Below are positions 35,950-44,974 of a stretch of 64,000 nucleotides of DNA, piece by piece. The notes below the pieces were generated by a model. That model had not been told where the DNA came from and did no database searches. It worked only from the letters and a program-made list of their open reading frames with translations. The position numbers and the translations under genes were made by a program. Position 1 is the first letter of the stretch. Each line of letters begins with the position of its first letter. The stretch comes from Spiractinospora alimapuensis (lineage in GTDB: Bacteria; Actinomycetota; Actinomycetes; Streptosporangiales; Streptosporangiaceae), in contig NZ_CP072467.1 in the NCBI RefSeq assembly GCF_018437505.1, positions 3,558,010-3,622,009 of the forward strand, in the 5' to 3' direction.

Positions 35950-36114
35950 CTAGACGGCCAACGCGTTCACGAATCGAGAGAGGGAGTCGGCAGCGGACAT
36001 GAGTCCGCCAATGCCGGTCTGGATGACCCCCGCCGCGGATTCAGGCTGCGTGAGGAGGTAGAAGGCGACAAACGCGATGGCGGCAAAGCCCAGCCACTTC
36101 TTCAACTTCGCCAC
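35950..36114 (-). CDS. 54-residue single-pass membrane protein
   Basis: This short reading frame starts at GTG 36114 with CGGGAG upstream and encodes MAKLKKWLGFAAIAFVAFYL followed by a polar tail ending NALAV. A basic N-terminus, one hydrophobic helix and a well-placed ribosome site make it credible. Small proteins of this type occur near dnaB/dnaX in actinobacteria, but I know no function. Confidence 0.7.
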   Translation of the reverse strand: MAKLKKWLGFAAIAFVAFYLLTQPESAAGVIQTGIGGLMSAADSLSRFVNALAV

Positions 36115-36302
36115 AGCAGACTCCCGAAACGAGCAATCGACCCACTAACCCATGCTGATTCTTACACCAGGGGCGATGGCAGTAAAGCACAACACGCCGA
36201 AACAGCATGACAGTGGAGGTCACCCGCTCTGTGGTTCCCGTCACGCCCCCGATGTTCACTCATTCTAGGGATGTACCCCGATGCGTCGGGGGCCAGTCGG
36301 GA

Positions 36303-36527
36303 TTACTGGCTCTGACTGTGGGCCAGGTCGAGAACACGCAGGTGTTGTCGGGCGATTCGCTCGACGAGATCGGGGGCCTCGCCGCCTGTGACCTGCTTGG
36401 CTCCCTGTCGAGCGGCATCGACGCACCGAGTGACGATTGACTCCGGGTGGGAATCCGCGAACTCGCCACGCAGTCGTTCCACGATGGCGGCGTAGGCGTC
36501 CGCGTCAGACTCGTTCGCGTCGGGCAT
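36303..36527 (-). CDS. small three-helix-bundle domain protein
   Basis: The 74-residue acidic protein reads YAAIVERLRGEF...IVTRCVDAAR...LVERIARQHLRVL, a pattern of three amphipathic helices seen in actinobacterial three-helix-bundle dimerisation proteins. ATG 36527 follows TGAGGAG. It lies after a 385-base gap from dnaX on the same strand. Function unknown. Confidence 0.72.
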   Translation of the reverse strand: MPDANESDADAYAAIVERLRGEFADSHPESIVTRCVDAARQGAKQVTGGEAPDLVERIARQHLRVLDLAHSQSQ

Positions 36528-36912
36528 GGCACTCCTCAGGGGACTGAGACATTCCGGTTGGGCAAAATTCGATCACCAAGACCGTGGTCAACCCATGACC
36601 CCGGACGTCCGACCGGGGTGCCCGGGTGGGTACGTATGGATGAGCGTTCTGACGAATTCGCGGGGAGTCGCGGCAATCCTTCCTGGTTGGGCTACCGGAA
36701 ATCGTGGGTTGGTCGGGTCGTCGCACGCGAGAAGTGGAGTATTCGCGAGAAGGCGGCGACGTGACATGCCAAGCCTATTCGCTGGTCCCGGAATATTCGA
36801 ACACCGCACAGCCCAGAGTGTCGTCGACCTGGGAGGACGCGACGGTAAAGGCTGGGCATTCGTCCGGTTTGTCGAAAACTAATCGACGGTTAATCGCCCT
36901 TTATGGGCGAGT
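36528..36912. other. intergenic region between dnaX and the small helical protein
   Basis: No gene is supported. The segment is somewhat less GC-rich than its surroundings. A short hairpin TCGCCC/GGGCGA (about 36892-36909) just after dnaX may be its terminator. TATTCG occurs at 36740, 36776 and 36794 (spacing 36 and 18), possibly by chance. Confidence 0.5.
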
Positions 36913-39147
36913 TCAGGACGAGGACTCCTGTCGATGATCGATTTCTTCGACCAGTCGCCCGCCCAACTCGTTCTGAATGAGGGAGACGGGCTCCGTCGTC
37001 GCGGAAGCGGTGTCGGCCGCCGACGGCCGCTGGGGCGCACGGGCGGCGCCGGAGGGTGGCCCACCGTTGCCGGATCGCCCCCCGCCGTTGCCGGAGGTGG
37101 TCACGGGGCGGCCGGTAAAGGAGCTGGCCGCATTCCCACCGCTTGGGGGGCCGGCCGACGGTTCGTCGCCTCCGTCGTCTCCCGACGGCATTGGTTCGCT
37201 CGGCGGAGGCGGCTGGTCGTCGTCCACTGGGGGTGGCGGGGTCGGCGCTGGGCCGTTCGTTCGTGCGGCGGGCGGGTGACCGGGATCGGTCACGGGCGTG
37301 CTCGGCGCGTTGTCCGCGCCCATCGGCGAGGCGGCCGGGGGCGGCCCAGCGTCCTGCTGGCCCGTCGGCGCGGGACTCGCCTCACCCTCCACGGCGACGA
37401 CGTGCAGCTCGACGCCCAGCACGTCGTTCAAGGCGGCCTGGAGGATCTGGTCGCTGCCCGAGCGGCTGAAACCCTTGGCGTCGTTGGCGCGAGGGAAGCC
37501 GATACGCAGGGTCTTGCCGTCCACCGCGACGACGCCGACCCCCTCGCCGGCGAGAATCATCCAGGTGAAGCGCCGACGCGTCTTGACCGCCTCCATGACA
37601 CGGGGCCACGCGTTCAGGACCGACTGGGTGGTCGGATCGCCCGAGGCAGAGCTCCCACCAGGGCCGCCAGGACTGGGAGCGGCGGGCGCGCTCGGCGAAG
37701 CCGCCGACACGGCGGGGCTCGCCGTCTCAGGACGTTCCGGGGGCGCGTCTGACCCTGCCGCGGCCGTGCCGACGTCGTCCGGAGGTGTGGAGGCGGGACC
37801 CGGGTTCGGTGCGTTCCCCTGCGGTTCCGGTGCCTGCTGAGGCGGATCCTGCTGGGTCTCGGGCGGTCGCGCCTGGGCCGGTCGTGCGGGTGGTGGCTGG
37901 GCCGTCGACCGCTGGGGTTGCGGCTGCTGGGTCGGCGCGGGTCGCGGCGTGGCCTGCGGTGGCTGGGCGGCCGTTGGCGCCTGGGTCGTCGACGGCCCAG
38001 ACGCGGCGACGGGGGGCGCCGCCGTCGCGGGCTGTGCCACCCCGACGGTCGCCGGATAGAGGATCCGGGCGCAGATGAGTTCGAGCTGGAGGCGCGGTGC
38101 CGTGGCCCCGCGCATCTGGGTCAGTCCCTCGCTGAGGGTGCTCGCCGCGTGGGTGAGCGCCGAGTGGCCGATGCTCCGGGCCTGCCGCTCCATCTGCTCG
38201 GTGGCGTCGGGCGAGACGTTGATGAGCCCCTTGTCCAGGGCGTCGGGAACGGCGGTGAGGACGAGCAGGTCCCTGATCCGTTCCAGCAGGTCGGCGGCGA
38301 AGCGACGTGGGTCGTTGCCCGCCTCGACGATCCTGTCGATGAGTTCGAACACCGCCGCGCCGTCCTGCGCCCCGAGTGCCTGCACCATCTCCGCCAGCAG
38401 GGTCGAGTCGGTGTAGCCGAGCAGACCGACCGCCCCGTCCCGGGTGATCCCCCGCTCGTCGGACCCGGCCAGCAGTTGGTCGAGGACGGACAGTGAGTCA
38501 CGCGCGGATCCGGCCCCCGCGCGTACGACGAGGGGAAGCGCCGCGGCGTCGTAGGCGATGCCCTCCGACGCCAGGATCTCCTCCATCAACTGGCGCAGCG
38601 TGCTGGGCGCGATGAGGCGGAAGGGGTAGTGGTGGGTCCGCGAGCGGATGGTGCTGATCACCTTGTCCGGCTCGGTCGTGGCGAAGATGAACTTGAGGTG
38701 CGGCGGCGGTTCCTCGACGAGTTTGAGGAGGGCGTTGAAACCCTCCCGTGTCACCATGTGCGCCTCGTCGACGATGTACACCTTGTACCGCGAGCTCACC
38801 GGCGCGAAGAAGGCGCGCTCCCGCAGCTCTCGGGCGTCGTCCACGCCGCCGTGGGAGGCGGCGTCGATCTCGATGACGTCCACGCTGCCCGCCCCGTCGG
38901 GGGCGAGGGCGACGCAGGAGTCGCAGGTGCCACACGGATCGGGGGTCGGTCCCTCGGCACAGTTCAACGAGCGGGCGAGGATGCGCGCGCTCGTGGTCTT
39001 GCCGCAGCCGCGGGGACCACTGAACAGGTAGGCATGGTTGATGCGACCGGTTCGCAGGGCCTGGCGCAGGGGCTCGGTCACATGCTCCTGCCCGCGCACC
39101 TCACCGAAGCTGCCAGGCCGGTACTTGCGGTAAAGAGCGACGCTCAC
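36913..39147 (-). CDS. dnaX: DNA polymerase III subunits gamma and tau
   Basis: The protein of 744 residues has an AAA+ clamp-loader core with GPRGCGKTTSARI near residue 45, a zinc-binding cysteine cluster (PCGTCDSC) and DEAHM. A C-terminal half rich in Pro, Gln, Ala and Ser carries the tau-specific region. It loads the DnaN clamp. GTG 39147 follows GAGGGAG; an upstream TTG at 39168 would put the ribosome site inside the gene. The 4.5S RNA gene lies immediately upstream. Confidence 0.95.
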   Translation of the reverse strand: MSVALYRKYRPGSFGEVRGQEHVTEPLRQALRTGRINHAYLFSGPRGCGKTTSARILARSLNCAEGPTPDPCGTCDSCVALAPDGAGSVDVIEIDAASHGGVDDARELRERAFFAPVSSRYKVYIVDEAHMVTREGFNALLKLVEEPPPHLKFIFATTEPDKVISTIRSRTHHYPFRLIAPSTLRQLMEEILASEGIAYDAAALPLVVRAGAGSARDSLSVLDQLLAGSDERGITRDGAVGLLGYTDSTLLAEMVQALGAQDGAAVFELIDRIVEAGNDPRRFAADLLERIRDLLVLTAVPDALDKGLINVSPDATEQMERQARSIGHSALTHAASTLSEGLTQMRGATAPRLQLELICARILYPATVGVAQPATAAPPVAASGPSTTQAPTAAQPPQATPRPAPTQQPQPQRSTAQPPPARPAQARPPETQQDPPQQAPEPQGNAPNPGPASTPPDDVGTAAAGSDAPPERPETASPAVSAASPSAPAAPSPGGPGGSSASGDPTTQSVLNAWPRVMEAVKTRRRFTWMILAGEGVGVVAVDGKTLRIGFPRANDAKGFSRSGSDQILQAALNDVLGVELHVVAVEGEASPAPTGQQDAGPPPAASPMGADNAPSTPVTDPGHPPAARTNGPAPTPPPPVDDDQPPPPSEPMPSGDDGGDEPSAGPPSGGNAASSFTGRPVTTSGNGGGRSGNGGPPSGAARAPQRPSAADTASATTEPVSLIQNELGGRLVEEIDHRQESSS

Positions 39148-39167
39148 GGATGGCTCCCTCGGAGACA

Positions 39168-39262
39168 AAGGGACCCCTCGCGCACCCGCCAGAGCTTACT
39201 TATCCTTGCTGCCTTCCGGCCCTGGGGAGGTTCATAAGGTGACGCCGCACGAGGGGTCTGCC
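39168..39262 (-). ncRNA. ffs: signal recognition particle 4.5S RNA
   Basis: On the minus strand the segment contains CCAGGGCCGGAAGGCAGCAA, the conserved domain IV tetraloop region bound by Ffh. Terminal pairing of GACCCCTCG with CGAGGGGTC (near 39172-39180 and 39250-39258) closes the small hairpin form of about 95 bases. It lies directly upstream of dnaX. Ends are approximate. Confidence 0.93.
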
Positions 39263-39338
39263 CCTGAGTCTAGCCTCTGTGGGGGAGTGGATGGAATCAG
39301 GTACGGAGCACCGGCCATTCCCATGTAGGCTGTCTCGC

Positions 39339-39423
39339 GGAGGATTCGCCTAGTGGCCTAGGGCGCACGCTTGGAAAGCGTGTTGGGGGCAACCCCTCAA
39401 GGGTTCGAATCCCTTATCCTCCG
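39339..39423 (+). tRNA. tRNA-Ser (anticodon GGA)
   Basis: Acceptor arms GGAGGAT and ATCCTCC pair, the anticodon loop TTGGAAA gives GGA, a long variable arm (GGGGGCAACCCCTC) marks a class II serine tRNA, and the T loop is TTCGAAT. The CCA end is not encoded. Confidence 0.98.
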
Positions 39424-39442
39424 CACCCGCCCAGCAGGGCAC

Positions 39443-39479
39443 ACGAGAGGCCCGACCGGACACCGGTCGGGCCTCTCGT
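39443..39479 (+). terminator. terminator after tRNA-Ser(GGA)
   Basis: A perfect 17-bp stem (39443-39459 with 39463-39479, ACGAGAGGCCCGACCGG) with an ACA loop starts 20 bases after the tRNA. Confidence 0.85.
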
Positions 39480-39593
39480 CGTTGGTGGGGCGGGAGCCTG
39501 GCCGCCCGAGGGCGCCCCGTTCGGCCTGTGTCCACGGTGACCGTTCGTGGTCGATGCCTTTGCCGATGCCGCTTCCCACGGCACGATCGGCCC

Positions 39594-40382
39594 ATGCCCC
39601 CATTTCGAACCCTTGGTAGCGCTGTGCTCGTGCCCGTGTTGGTGTCGCTGGGCGCCTGCGGACTGTCGGACCCGGAGATTCGCCCCAGCAGTGAGCTGCG
39701 CGCGCTTCTGCTCACCGAGAATGACTATCCGTCCGGGTACGAGCTGGAACCGATCGATCACGACGAGCTGAATGATTCGTGGTCCTCGTTCATGCCCGGC
39801 GACGAGTTCGACGACGTCAGCCCGAGTGAGTGCGCGGATCTCCTGGGAACTCCGGTGGAGATGGCCGACTCCTACAACGTGGAGGGGCACGCCGCCGTCA
39901 ATACCGGCTCTCCGTATGACAGCTCGATCTTCTCCCAGGTCCTGATGAGCGGAGGCGACGTGGGGGAGGCTTCGTTGCGGGGCGACGGGTTCGACGAGCT
40001 CGAAGCAGCGTGCTCCGACGCCCGCATCACCGTCGAGGGTGAGGAGGGTGACATGCGGATCGCGCCCTTCGAGCTCGAGGGAATGCCGGACGACTTCTTG
40101 GGGATCAACGTCACCATCTCCGTCGAGCAGGTCGACGTGCACGTCCGAATGGCGATGACCCTCGTAGACGACGTGATGATCGCCATCCACGAGGTGGACA
40201 TCGGAGGGGGCCCCTCGTTCCCGCTGCCCGACGTGTCCAGTTCGGGAGAGGACACGCTCCCCGGCTCGTTCCAGGACTATCAGGAGGAACGAGAGGCAGC
40301 GGAGGCCACCCTCGACGAGGAGGACCTGGCCGAGATCCAGGACCTCATGAGCCGTTCGGTCGAGAAGGTCCGGGAGCGCTGA
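39594..40382 (+). CDS. lipoprotein with PknH-sensor-like domain
   Basis: The 262-residue protein has a lipoprotein signal (LVPVLVSLGAC, lipobox SLGAC) and an acidic extracytoplasmic domain with LLLTENDYPSGYELEP, SPSECADLL and two later cysteine-adjacent segments. The pattern of a conserved SxxxCA cysteine and FSQVL/SYNVE strands resembles actinobacterial sensor domains related to the PknH extracellular domain. This assignment is tentative. An earlier GTG at 39528 would add 22 unlikely residues. Confidence 0.7.
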   Translation: MPPFRTLGSAVLVPVLVSLGACGLSDPEIRPSSELRALLLTENDYPSGYELEPIDHDELNDSWSSFMPGDEFDDVSPSECADLLGTPVEMADSYNVEGHAAVNTGSPYDSSIFSQVLMSGGDVGEASLRGDGFDELEAACSDARITVEGEEGDMRIAPFELEGMPDDFLGINVTISVEQVDVHVRMAMTLVDDVMIAIHEVDIGGGPSFPLPDVSSSGEDTLPGSFQDYQEEREAAEATLDEEDLAEIQDLMSRSVEKVRER

Positions 40383-40733
40383 AGCTCCGTACCCGACGCG
40401 CGTCGGGGAGGACGGGGCGGGCGGACTCCGCTCTCGCGGTGGTCACCGCCCCCATCTCCCGTCCACGAGGAAGCCACTGGCCTTCCACCGGGGTCACCGC
40501 CCCCGGCCGCGCCCGTTGTGGGCCCCTCGCCGTCCCGCGGAATCACGCCGAGAAGCCCGGGAGTCCGCGGTGGACCCAGGGGGTCGTGACCCGGACGTCA
40601 CGGTGGTTCCCCTGGTCATACGTAGTGGAGAGGGAAGGAGGAGAGGCCCCATACCAGTCTCCGGTACGGTGTCGGTGCTAGGTACTCGACAGGTCGGTGG
40701 GTACCTCCCCCTCAAGGATCGGAGTAGTCCGGC
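40383..40733. other. intergenic region between two lipoprotein genes
   Basis: This 351-base gap holds two copies of GGTCACCGCCCC (near 40440 and 40493) but no gene or recognisable RNA. A small inverted TACC/GGTA element lies near 40661-40675. A promoter for the OmpA-type gene is expected here but not firmly seen. Confidence 0.45.
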
Positions 40734-42284
40734 ATGGTGCGGCCAAAGTCCTCCCTTGCGCTGTTGGCGTCCGGCAGCCTCCTTCTCGCCGGCTGTAGTG
40801 TCGGCGGCGACGACGAGCCTCCCCCGGTCGAGGAGGACTACCCCTACGTCCGTGAGGGGCGGATCTTCCAGGACACGGGCAACGACGACGAGATGCGGTT
40901 CGCGATCACCGGAATGGAGCGGACCGCGGACTACACCGTCATGTACTACGAGGTGAACTACCCGGACGGTTTCGAGGGGGCCAACCGGAACCTCAGCATG
41001 CCGCACACCCTGGTCGACCCGCTCAGCGGACGGGTGTGGCGTGAGTACACCGACGCCCAGGCCCTGAAGTACGGGTCGGTGAGCCCCAACGAGGACGGCC
41101 TCTACCCGGTGCACGACGGGGTCACGAACGAGTACCGACGCTACTTCCCCCCGATCCCCGAGGACGTCGAACAGGTCACGATGATCGGCAGCGGACTCGG
41201 CGCGATGACCGGGATCCCGATCCAGGACGTCGACGAGGAACAACCGGACCCGGAGAATCCCAACGGGCCCCAGCACCTCTCCCTGGACGACCCACCGGAC
41301 GAGGACTCCCTCACCTTCGAGAACCGTCCCCCCGACGACGGTGCCGAGGCGGACGTGGGATGGGTCGAGAGCTACGTCGACTCCGAGGTCGCGTCGGTCA
41401 CGCGCGAGGGTGACGTGGAGACCATCGCCCTCCACTCCGACGTCACCTTCGAGTTCGACGAGTCCGACCTCACCGACGACGCGGAGGACGTCGTCCGTGA
41501 CGTTGCCCAGACGCTGCGCAACAGTGTCGACCCCGTCGAGCCGGTGATCACCGTCATCGGTCACACCGACGGCATTGGCTCGGACTCCTACAACCAGACC
41601 CTCTCCGAGGAACGGGCGAGCACTGTGCGCGGCGTTCTCGAGGACGAGCTGGAGGACGAGTTCGAGTACGAGGTCGAAGGCCGGGGCAGCACCGAGCCGA
41701 TCGCCGTCGAGGGTGGCCCCGACGACGAGGAGGCCCGCGCTCGTAACCGCCGCGTCGAGTTCTCCTACAAGGTGTCCACCGAGACCCCCGCCGAGGAGGA
41801 GGAGTCGGACGACGGTCTCGGCGTCGCCGAGCGGACCGTGCACTGGCCCGCGCCCTACACCGACGACCCCGGCGACGTGGTGGCGACCGCCGAGGACGAC
41901 GGCGTGCGACTGGACGTCTACCCCCTCCGCCGGGACGGTGCCTACGTCATCGGCACGGTGACCCTCACCAACACCACCGACACCCCGGTCATCCCCGACC
42001 TCGGGGGCGACGCGGCCCGCTCCGGTGGGCCCACGCAGTTCAGCTCCGGTTCGCTCGGTGGGTTCCAGCTCCTGGACCCCGAGACCGAGCTCGTGCGCTA
42101 TGTCTCCCAACTCACGCTCGAGAACGGTCGTTCCACGCCGTTCGCCGAGGACGTGCACCAACTGCAGCCAGACAACACCTACGAGGTGGTCGCCGTGTTC
42201 CCGGGGCCGCCGATGGACGTCGAGGAGCTCACCATGCGCGCCGGGGTGTTCGGCGAGCTGGAGGAGATCCCGATCGAGAACTGA
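40734..42284 (+). CDS. OmpA-family lipoprotein
   Basis: The 516-residue protein has a lipobox (LLLAGCS), an N-terminal domain of unknown type, then an OmpA-like peptidoglycan-binding domain around residues 225-345 (VTFEFDESDLTDDA, IGHTDGIGSDSYNQTLSEERA, ARNRRVEFSY) and a C-terminal beta-rich domain (DVYPLRRDGAYVIGTVTLTN). It likely sits on the outer face of the membrane and binds peptidoglycan. ATG 40734 follows GGATCGGAG. Confidence 0.88.
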   Translation: MVRPKSSLALLASGSLLLAGCSVGGDDEPPPVEEDYPYVREGRIFQDTGNDDEMRFAITGMERTADYTVMYYEVNYPDGFEGANRNLSMPHTLVDPLSGRVWREYTDAQALKYGSVSPNEDGLYPVHDGVTNEYRRYFPPIPEDVEQVTMIGSGLGAMTGIPIQDVDEEQPDPENPNGPQHLSLDDPPDEDSLTFENRPPDDGAEADVGWVESYVDSEVASVTREGDVETIALHSDVTFEFDESDLTDDAEDVVRDVAQTLRNSVDPVEPVITVIGHTDGIGSDSYNQTLSEERASTVRGVLEDELEDEFEYEVEGRGSTEPIAVEGGPDDEEARARNRRVEFSYKVSTETPAEEEESDDGLGVAERTVHWPAPYTDDPGDVVATAEDDGVRLDVYPLRRDGAYVIGTVTLTNTTDTPVIPDLGGDAARSGGPTQFSSGSLGGFQLLDPETELVRYVSQLTLENGRSTPFAEDVHQLQPDNTYEVVAVFPGPPMDVEELTMRAGVFGELEEIPIEN

Positions 42285-42337
42285 TCCCAGGGCCGCCGCC
42301 CGCACGTCGACGGCGGCCGTCGGGAACCGAGAAGAGT

Positions 42338-42369
42338 CGAGGGGCGCGGAGAACACTCCGCGCCCCTCG
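42338..42369. terminator. bidirectional terminator between convergent lipoprotein genes
   Basis: CGAGGGGCGCGGAG (42338-42351) pairs perfectly with CTCCGCGCCCCTCG (42356-42369) around AACA, midway between the two 3' ends. Confidence 0.88.
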
Positions 42370-42392
42370 GTGTCTCTGGAGGTGGTTGGTCG

Positions 42393-43394
42393 CTACAGGC
42401 GTTCCGCCGCGTCGTACACCACGCGCTCCAGGTCCGGCTGCTCCACGTCCTGGTTGACCGAGACCCCGGCCACCCAGAAGTTGTCCGGCAGGGACAGGTG
42501 CATGATCTGGGTGTTGCCGTCGACGGTGGAGGAGTAGTCGAGGTCCCCGCCGAGCTCGTCCGCCTCGGTGCTGCGGTAGTTCTCGACGTCCATGTCGACG
42601 TCCACCTCCCAGTTCATCTCCTGCTCGCCGCTCTCGCCGGCCAGGTTGACCAGCCCGGAGGGGTCGGCGTTCTCCGTGTAGATCAGGGTGAAGGACTCCT
42701 CCTGGCCGTCCCAGGAGCAGATGAGGTACCGGGCGTCGGCGTACGCCTCGAACTCGCCGGAGTCCTCCTGGACCTGGGCCCCGAAGGGAAGCAGGTCTCC
42801 CGCGGCCTCGGCGGCGCCGGCCTCCGCGCAGGACTCGGGGAAGCCGTAGGAGGCGGCCTCCTCCTCTCCCTCCTCGTCCTCGTCGTCCTCAGCGTCCGCG
42901 TCCTCGTCGTCGTCGCCGGAGAACCAGCCGACGATCGTGTCCCACCAACTGTCGTCGGATTCCGCGTCCTCCTCCGGGGACTCCTCCTCGGTCGGCTCGT
43001 CCTCCGCGTCAGGGTCCTCGGTCTCCTCCGGGGACTCCTCCTCGCTGGGTTCGTCGGACGACTCGTCCTCGGTGGGCTCGTCGGAGGCGTCGTCATCGTC
43101 GCCGGAGAACCAGCCGACGACCGTGTCCCACCAACTGTCGTCGGAGTCCCCGTCGGACTCCGAGTCGGCGGTCTCGGTGGACTCGTCGGTGGAGTCCGCC
43201 TCGTCGCCGGTGTCCGACGTCGCGTCGTCGGCTGCTTCCTGTGCGCCGTCAACAGCCTCGTCAACGGTCTCCTGTGCTCCGTCGACGTCAAGGGAGCCGT
43301 CGTCGGAACAGCCGGCGAGCAACGCACCGGCTGCGACCACCGCACCGGCACGCAACGCGTAGCGGTGCAGCGAAGGGGAGGGGGTGACACGCAT
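42393..43394 (-). CDS. acidic lipoprotein with duplicated Trp-rich motif
   Basis: The 333-residue protein has a lipobox (LLAGCS), then about 150 residues of Asp/Glu/Ser/Thr-rich low complexity that contain two copies of DDSWWDT(V/I)VGWFSGDDD about 70 residues apart. The C-terminal part (GFPESCAEAG...) resembles a folded extracytoplasmic domain with two cysteines. ATG 43394 follows AGAGG. I do not recognise a family; the aromatic repeats could contact membrane or wall. Confidence 0.75.
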   Translation of the reverse strand: MRVTPSPSLHRYALRAGAVVAAGALLAGCSDDGSLDVDGAQETVDEAVDGAQEAADDATSDTGDEADSTDESTETADSESDGDSDDSWWDTVVGWFSGDDDDASDEPTEDESSDEPSEEESPEETEDPDAEDEPTEEESPEEDAESDDSWWDTIVGWFSGDDDEDADAEDDEDEEGEEEAASYGFPESCAEAGAAEAAGDLLPFGAQVQEDSGEFEAYADARYLICSWDGQEESFTLIYTENADPSGLVNLAGESGEQEMNWEVDVDMDVENYRSTEADELGGDLDYSSTVDGNTQIMHLSLPDNFWVAGVSVNQDVEQPDLERVVYDAAERL

Positions 43395-43520
43395 GGGGAC
43401 GACCTCTCGGGGACAGTTCGAGCGTGCAGGGTCGCGGCCAGCCGCGACTGACACAGGCACGGTAGCAAGCCAGGCTACCCGTCGCAGCAGACCCATCCCC
43501 GGGCCCACCTCCAGGCACAG

Positions 43521-43552
43521 AAAAAGGGACGTTCACCTGGGCGAACGTCCCT
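43521..43552 (-). terminator. Rho-independent terminator of tRNA-Ser(CGA)
   Basis: On the minus strand AGGGACGTTC (43552-43543) pairs with GAACGTCCCT (43534-43525) and is followed by TTTTT (43525-43521). It begins six bases after the tRNA 3' end. Confidence 0.93.
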
Positions 43553-43557
43553 GACGG

Positions 43558-43642
43558 CGGTGGAGGTGGGATTTGAACCCACGGAAGGTTGCCCTTCACT
43601 CGCTTTCGAGGCGAGCGCCCTCGGCCACTAGGCGACTCCACC
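43558..43642 (-). tRNA. tRNA-Ser (anticodon CGA)
   Basis: Acceptor arms GGTGGAG and CTCCACC pair, the anticodon loop CTCGAAA gives CGA, the variable arm is long (GAAGGGCAACCTTCC) and the T loop is TTCAAAT. CCA is not encoded. A canonical terminator follows. Confidence 0.98.
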
Positions 43643-43652
43643 GCAGACCACT

Positions 43653-44153
43653 CTACCTGAGCCGTCGGGCGGAGAAGAACGAGAAAAGGAGTCGGGAACA
43701 ACGTTCCGCGGTGTCGGGGGAGATGAGGTCGGGGGGGATGACTTCGAGCTGGTGGTTGAGGCGGGGATCACGGACGATGTCCCACAGGGAGCCCGCCGCG
43801 CCGGCCTTGGGATCGCGGGCGCCGTAGACGAGGGTCTCGATCCGGGCGAGGACGAGGGCACCGGCGCACATGGCGCAGGGTTCCAGGGTGACGGCGAGGG
43901 TGCAGCCGGTCAGGCGCCAGTCGTCCCGGGCACGGGCCGCGGCGCGGAGGGCGACCACCTCGGCGTGGCCGGTTGGGTCGTGGGTGTCCTCTCGGTCGTT
44001 GCGGCCCACCCCGATCACGGTGCCGTCTGGGTCGAGAACCACCGCGCCGACCGGGACCTCGCCCTGGTCGGCGGCGGTCTCGGCCTCGGTCAGGGCGCGC
44101 GTCATCGCGGCGTCGAACCGGGCCCGGCGGACCCCGGGGCCGGTTTCGGTCAC
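43653..44153 (-). CDS. tadA: tRNA-specific adenosine deaminase TadA
   Basis: The 166-residue protein has the deaminase motif GHAEVVALR near residues 70-78 and the zinc ligands PCAMC near residue 100. It makes inosine at the wobble base of tRNA-Arg(ACG). The GTG start at 44153 overlaps the upstream stop by four bases. It ends ten bases before the tRNA-Ser gene on the same strand. Confidence 0.93.
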   Translation of the reverse strand: MTETGPGVRRARFDAAMTRALTEAETAADQGEVPVGAVVLDPDGTVIGVGRNDREDTHDPTGHAEVVALRAAARARDDWRLTGCTLAVTLEPCAMCAGALVLARIETLVYGARDPKAGAAGSLWDIVRDPRLNHQLEVIPPDLISPDTAERCSRLLFSFFSARRLR

Positions 44154-44653
44154 CCCAGGGAGTCCAGCGCGCGTTGGAAGGCCTGGGGGAAGCCCAGTCG
44201 TTCGGAGATGCTGGCGAGGACCTCGTCGGGGTAGAGGTCGAGGTCGCCGGCGAGGGCACCGAGTTCCATCTCGTCCACACCGAGGTCGGCGAGGATGGAG
44301 AGGTCCCCGGCGGGAAGGACCTGGTCCAGTTCCTCGTCGTCGGGGAGGTCGATGTCGAGGTGGTCCAGTACGTCGCGGGCCATTTGCCAGTCGAGCGACG
44401 CGGTCACGTCGGACAGGAACAGCGCGACGCTGTCGTGGCCGTAGGAACGGATCAGCACGAAGAAGTCGTCGCCGATCGCGACCATTCCGATCGCGCCACT
44501 GATACTTGGTTGTTGCCGCAGAGCGTGGAGGAGTCCCCGAAGGTCGTGGGTAAGAGCCACGGGGAGGAGATCGACGTCCCATTGGTTCTCTTCGCGGTAG
44601 GCGACCGCCGCGAAGTCCGTGGGGACGTCCTCACTCATGTCGGGTTCCGTCAT
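44150..44653 (-). CDS. tRNA adenosine deaminase-associated protein
   Basis: The product of about 167 residues has an N-terminal part with DFAAVAYREENQWDVDLLP and a C-terminal part DEVLASISERLGFPQAFQRAL, matching the actinobacterial family always encoded beside tadA. Its biochemical role is unknown. ATG 44653 follows GGCGGGATAG; an upstream in-frame GTG at 44788 would add 45 residues that look unlike the family. Confidence 0.82.
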   Translation of the reverse strand: MTEPDMSEDVPTDFAAVAYREENQWDVDLLPVALTHDLRGLLHALRQQPSISGAIGMVAIGDDFFVLIRSYGHDSVALFLSDVTASLDWQMARDVLDHLDIDLPDDEELDQVLPAGDLSILADLGVDEMELGALAGDLDLYPDEVLASISERLGFPQAFQRALDSLG

Positions 44654-44974
44654 CGCTATCCCGCCTGGCTGGTTGTCGAGAGGCCAGGATTGCAGATCCT
44701 CGGGGAGGGCGTCACGGTACCCGCTGGAGAACTCGTCGCCGGTGGCGTCGTCACGAAAGCCGTCTGAGTCAAAGGTGTCGGGGCGCACGTGCCTATTACA
44801 GCCGACTTTGTGGCGCGGCGGGAAGTCGTGGCGAAACAGGGCACCGCGACCTGCGTCGGAGCCATGGATCGGTGCCCCACTCCGCGGTGGTCACGAAGGA
44901 GGGCTTGGGTAGGCTGCTGCGGACGCTCATCACCGATGTGATCCCTGACCGCATCCCCGACCGAACGGCCTGCC

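Noticed and set aside
33924-39147. Inteins in dnaB or dnaX
   Set aside because: Both products are uninterrupted through their Walker motifs and of standard length.
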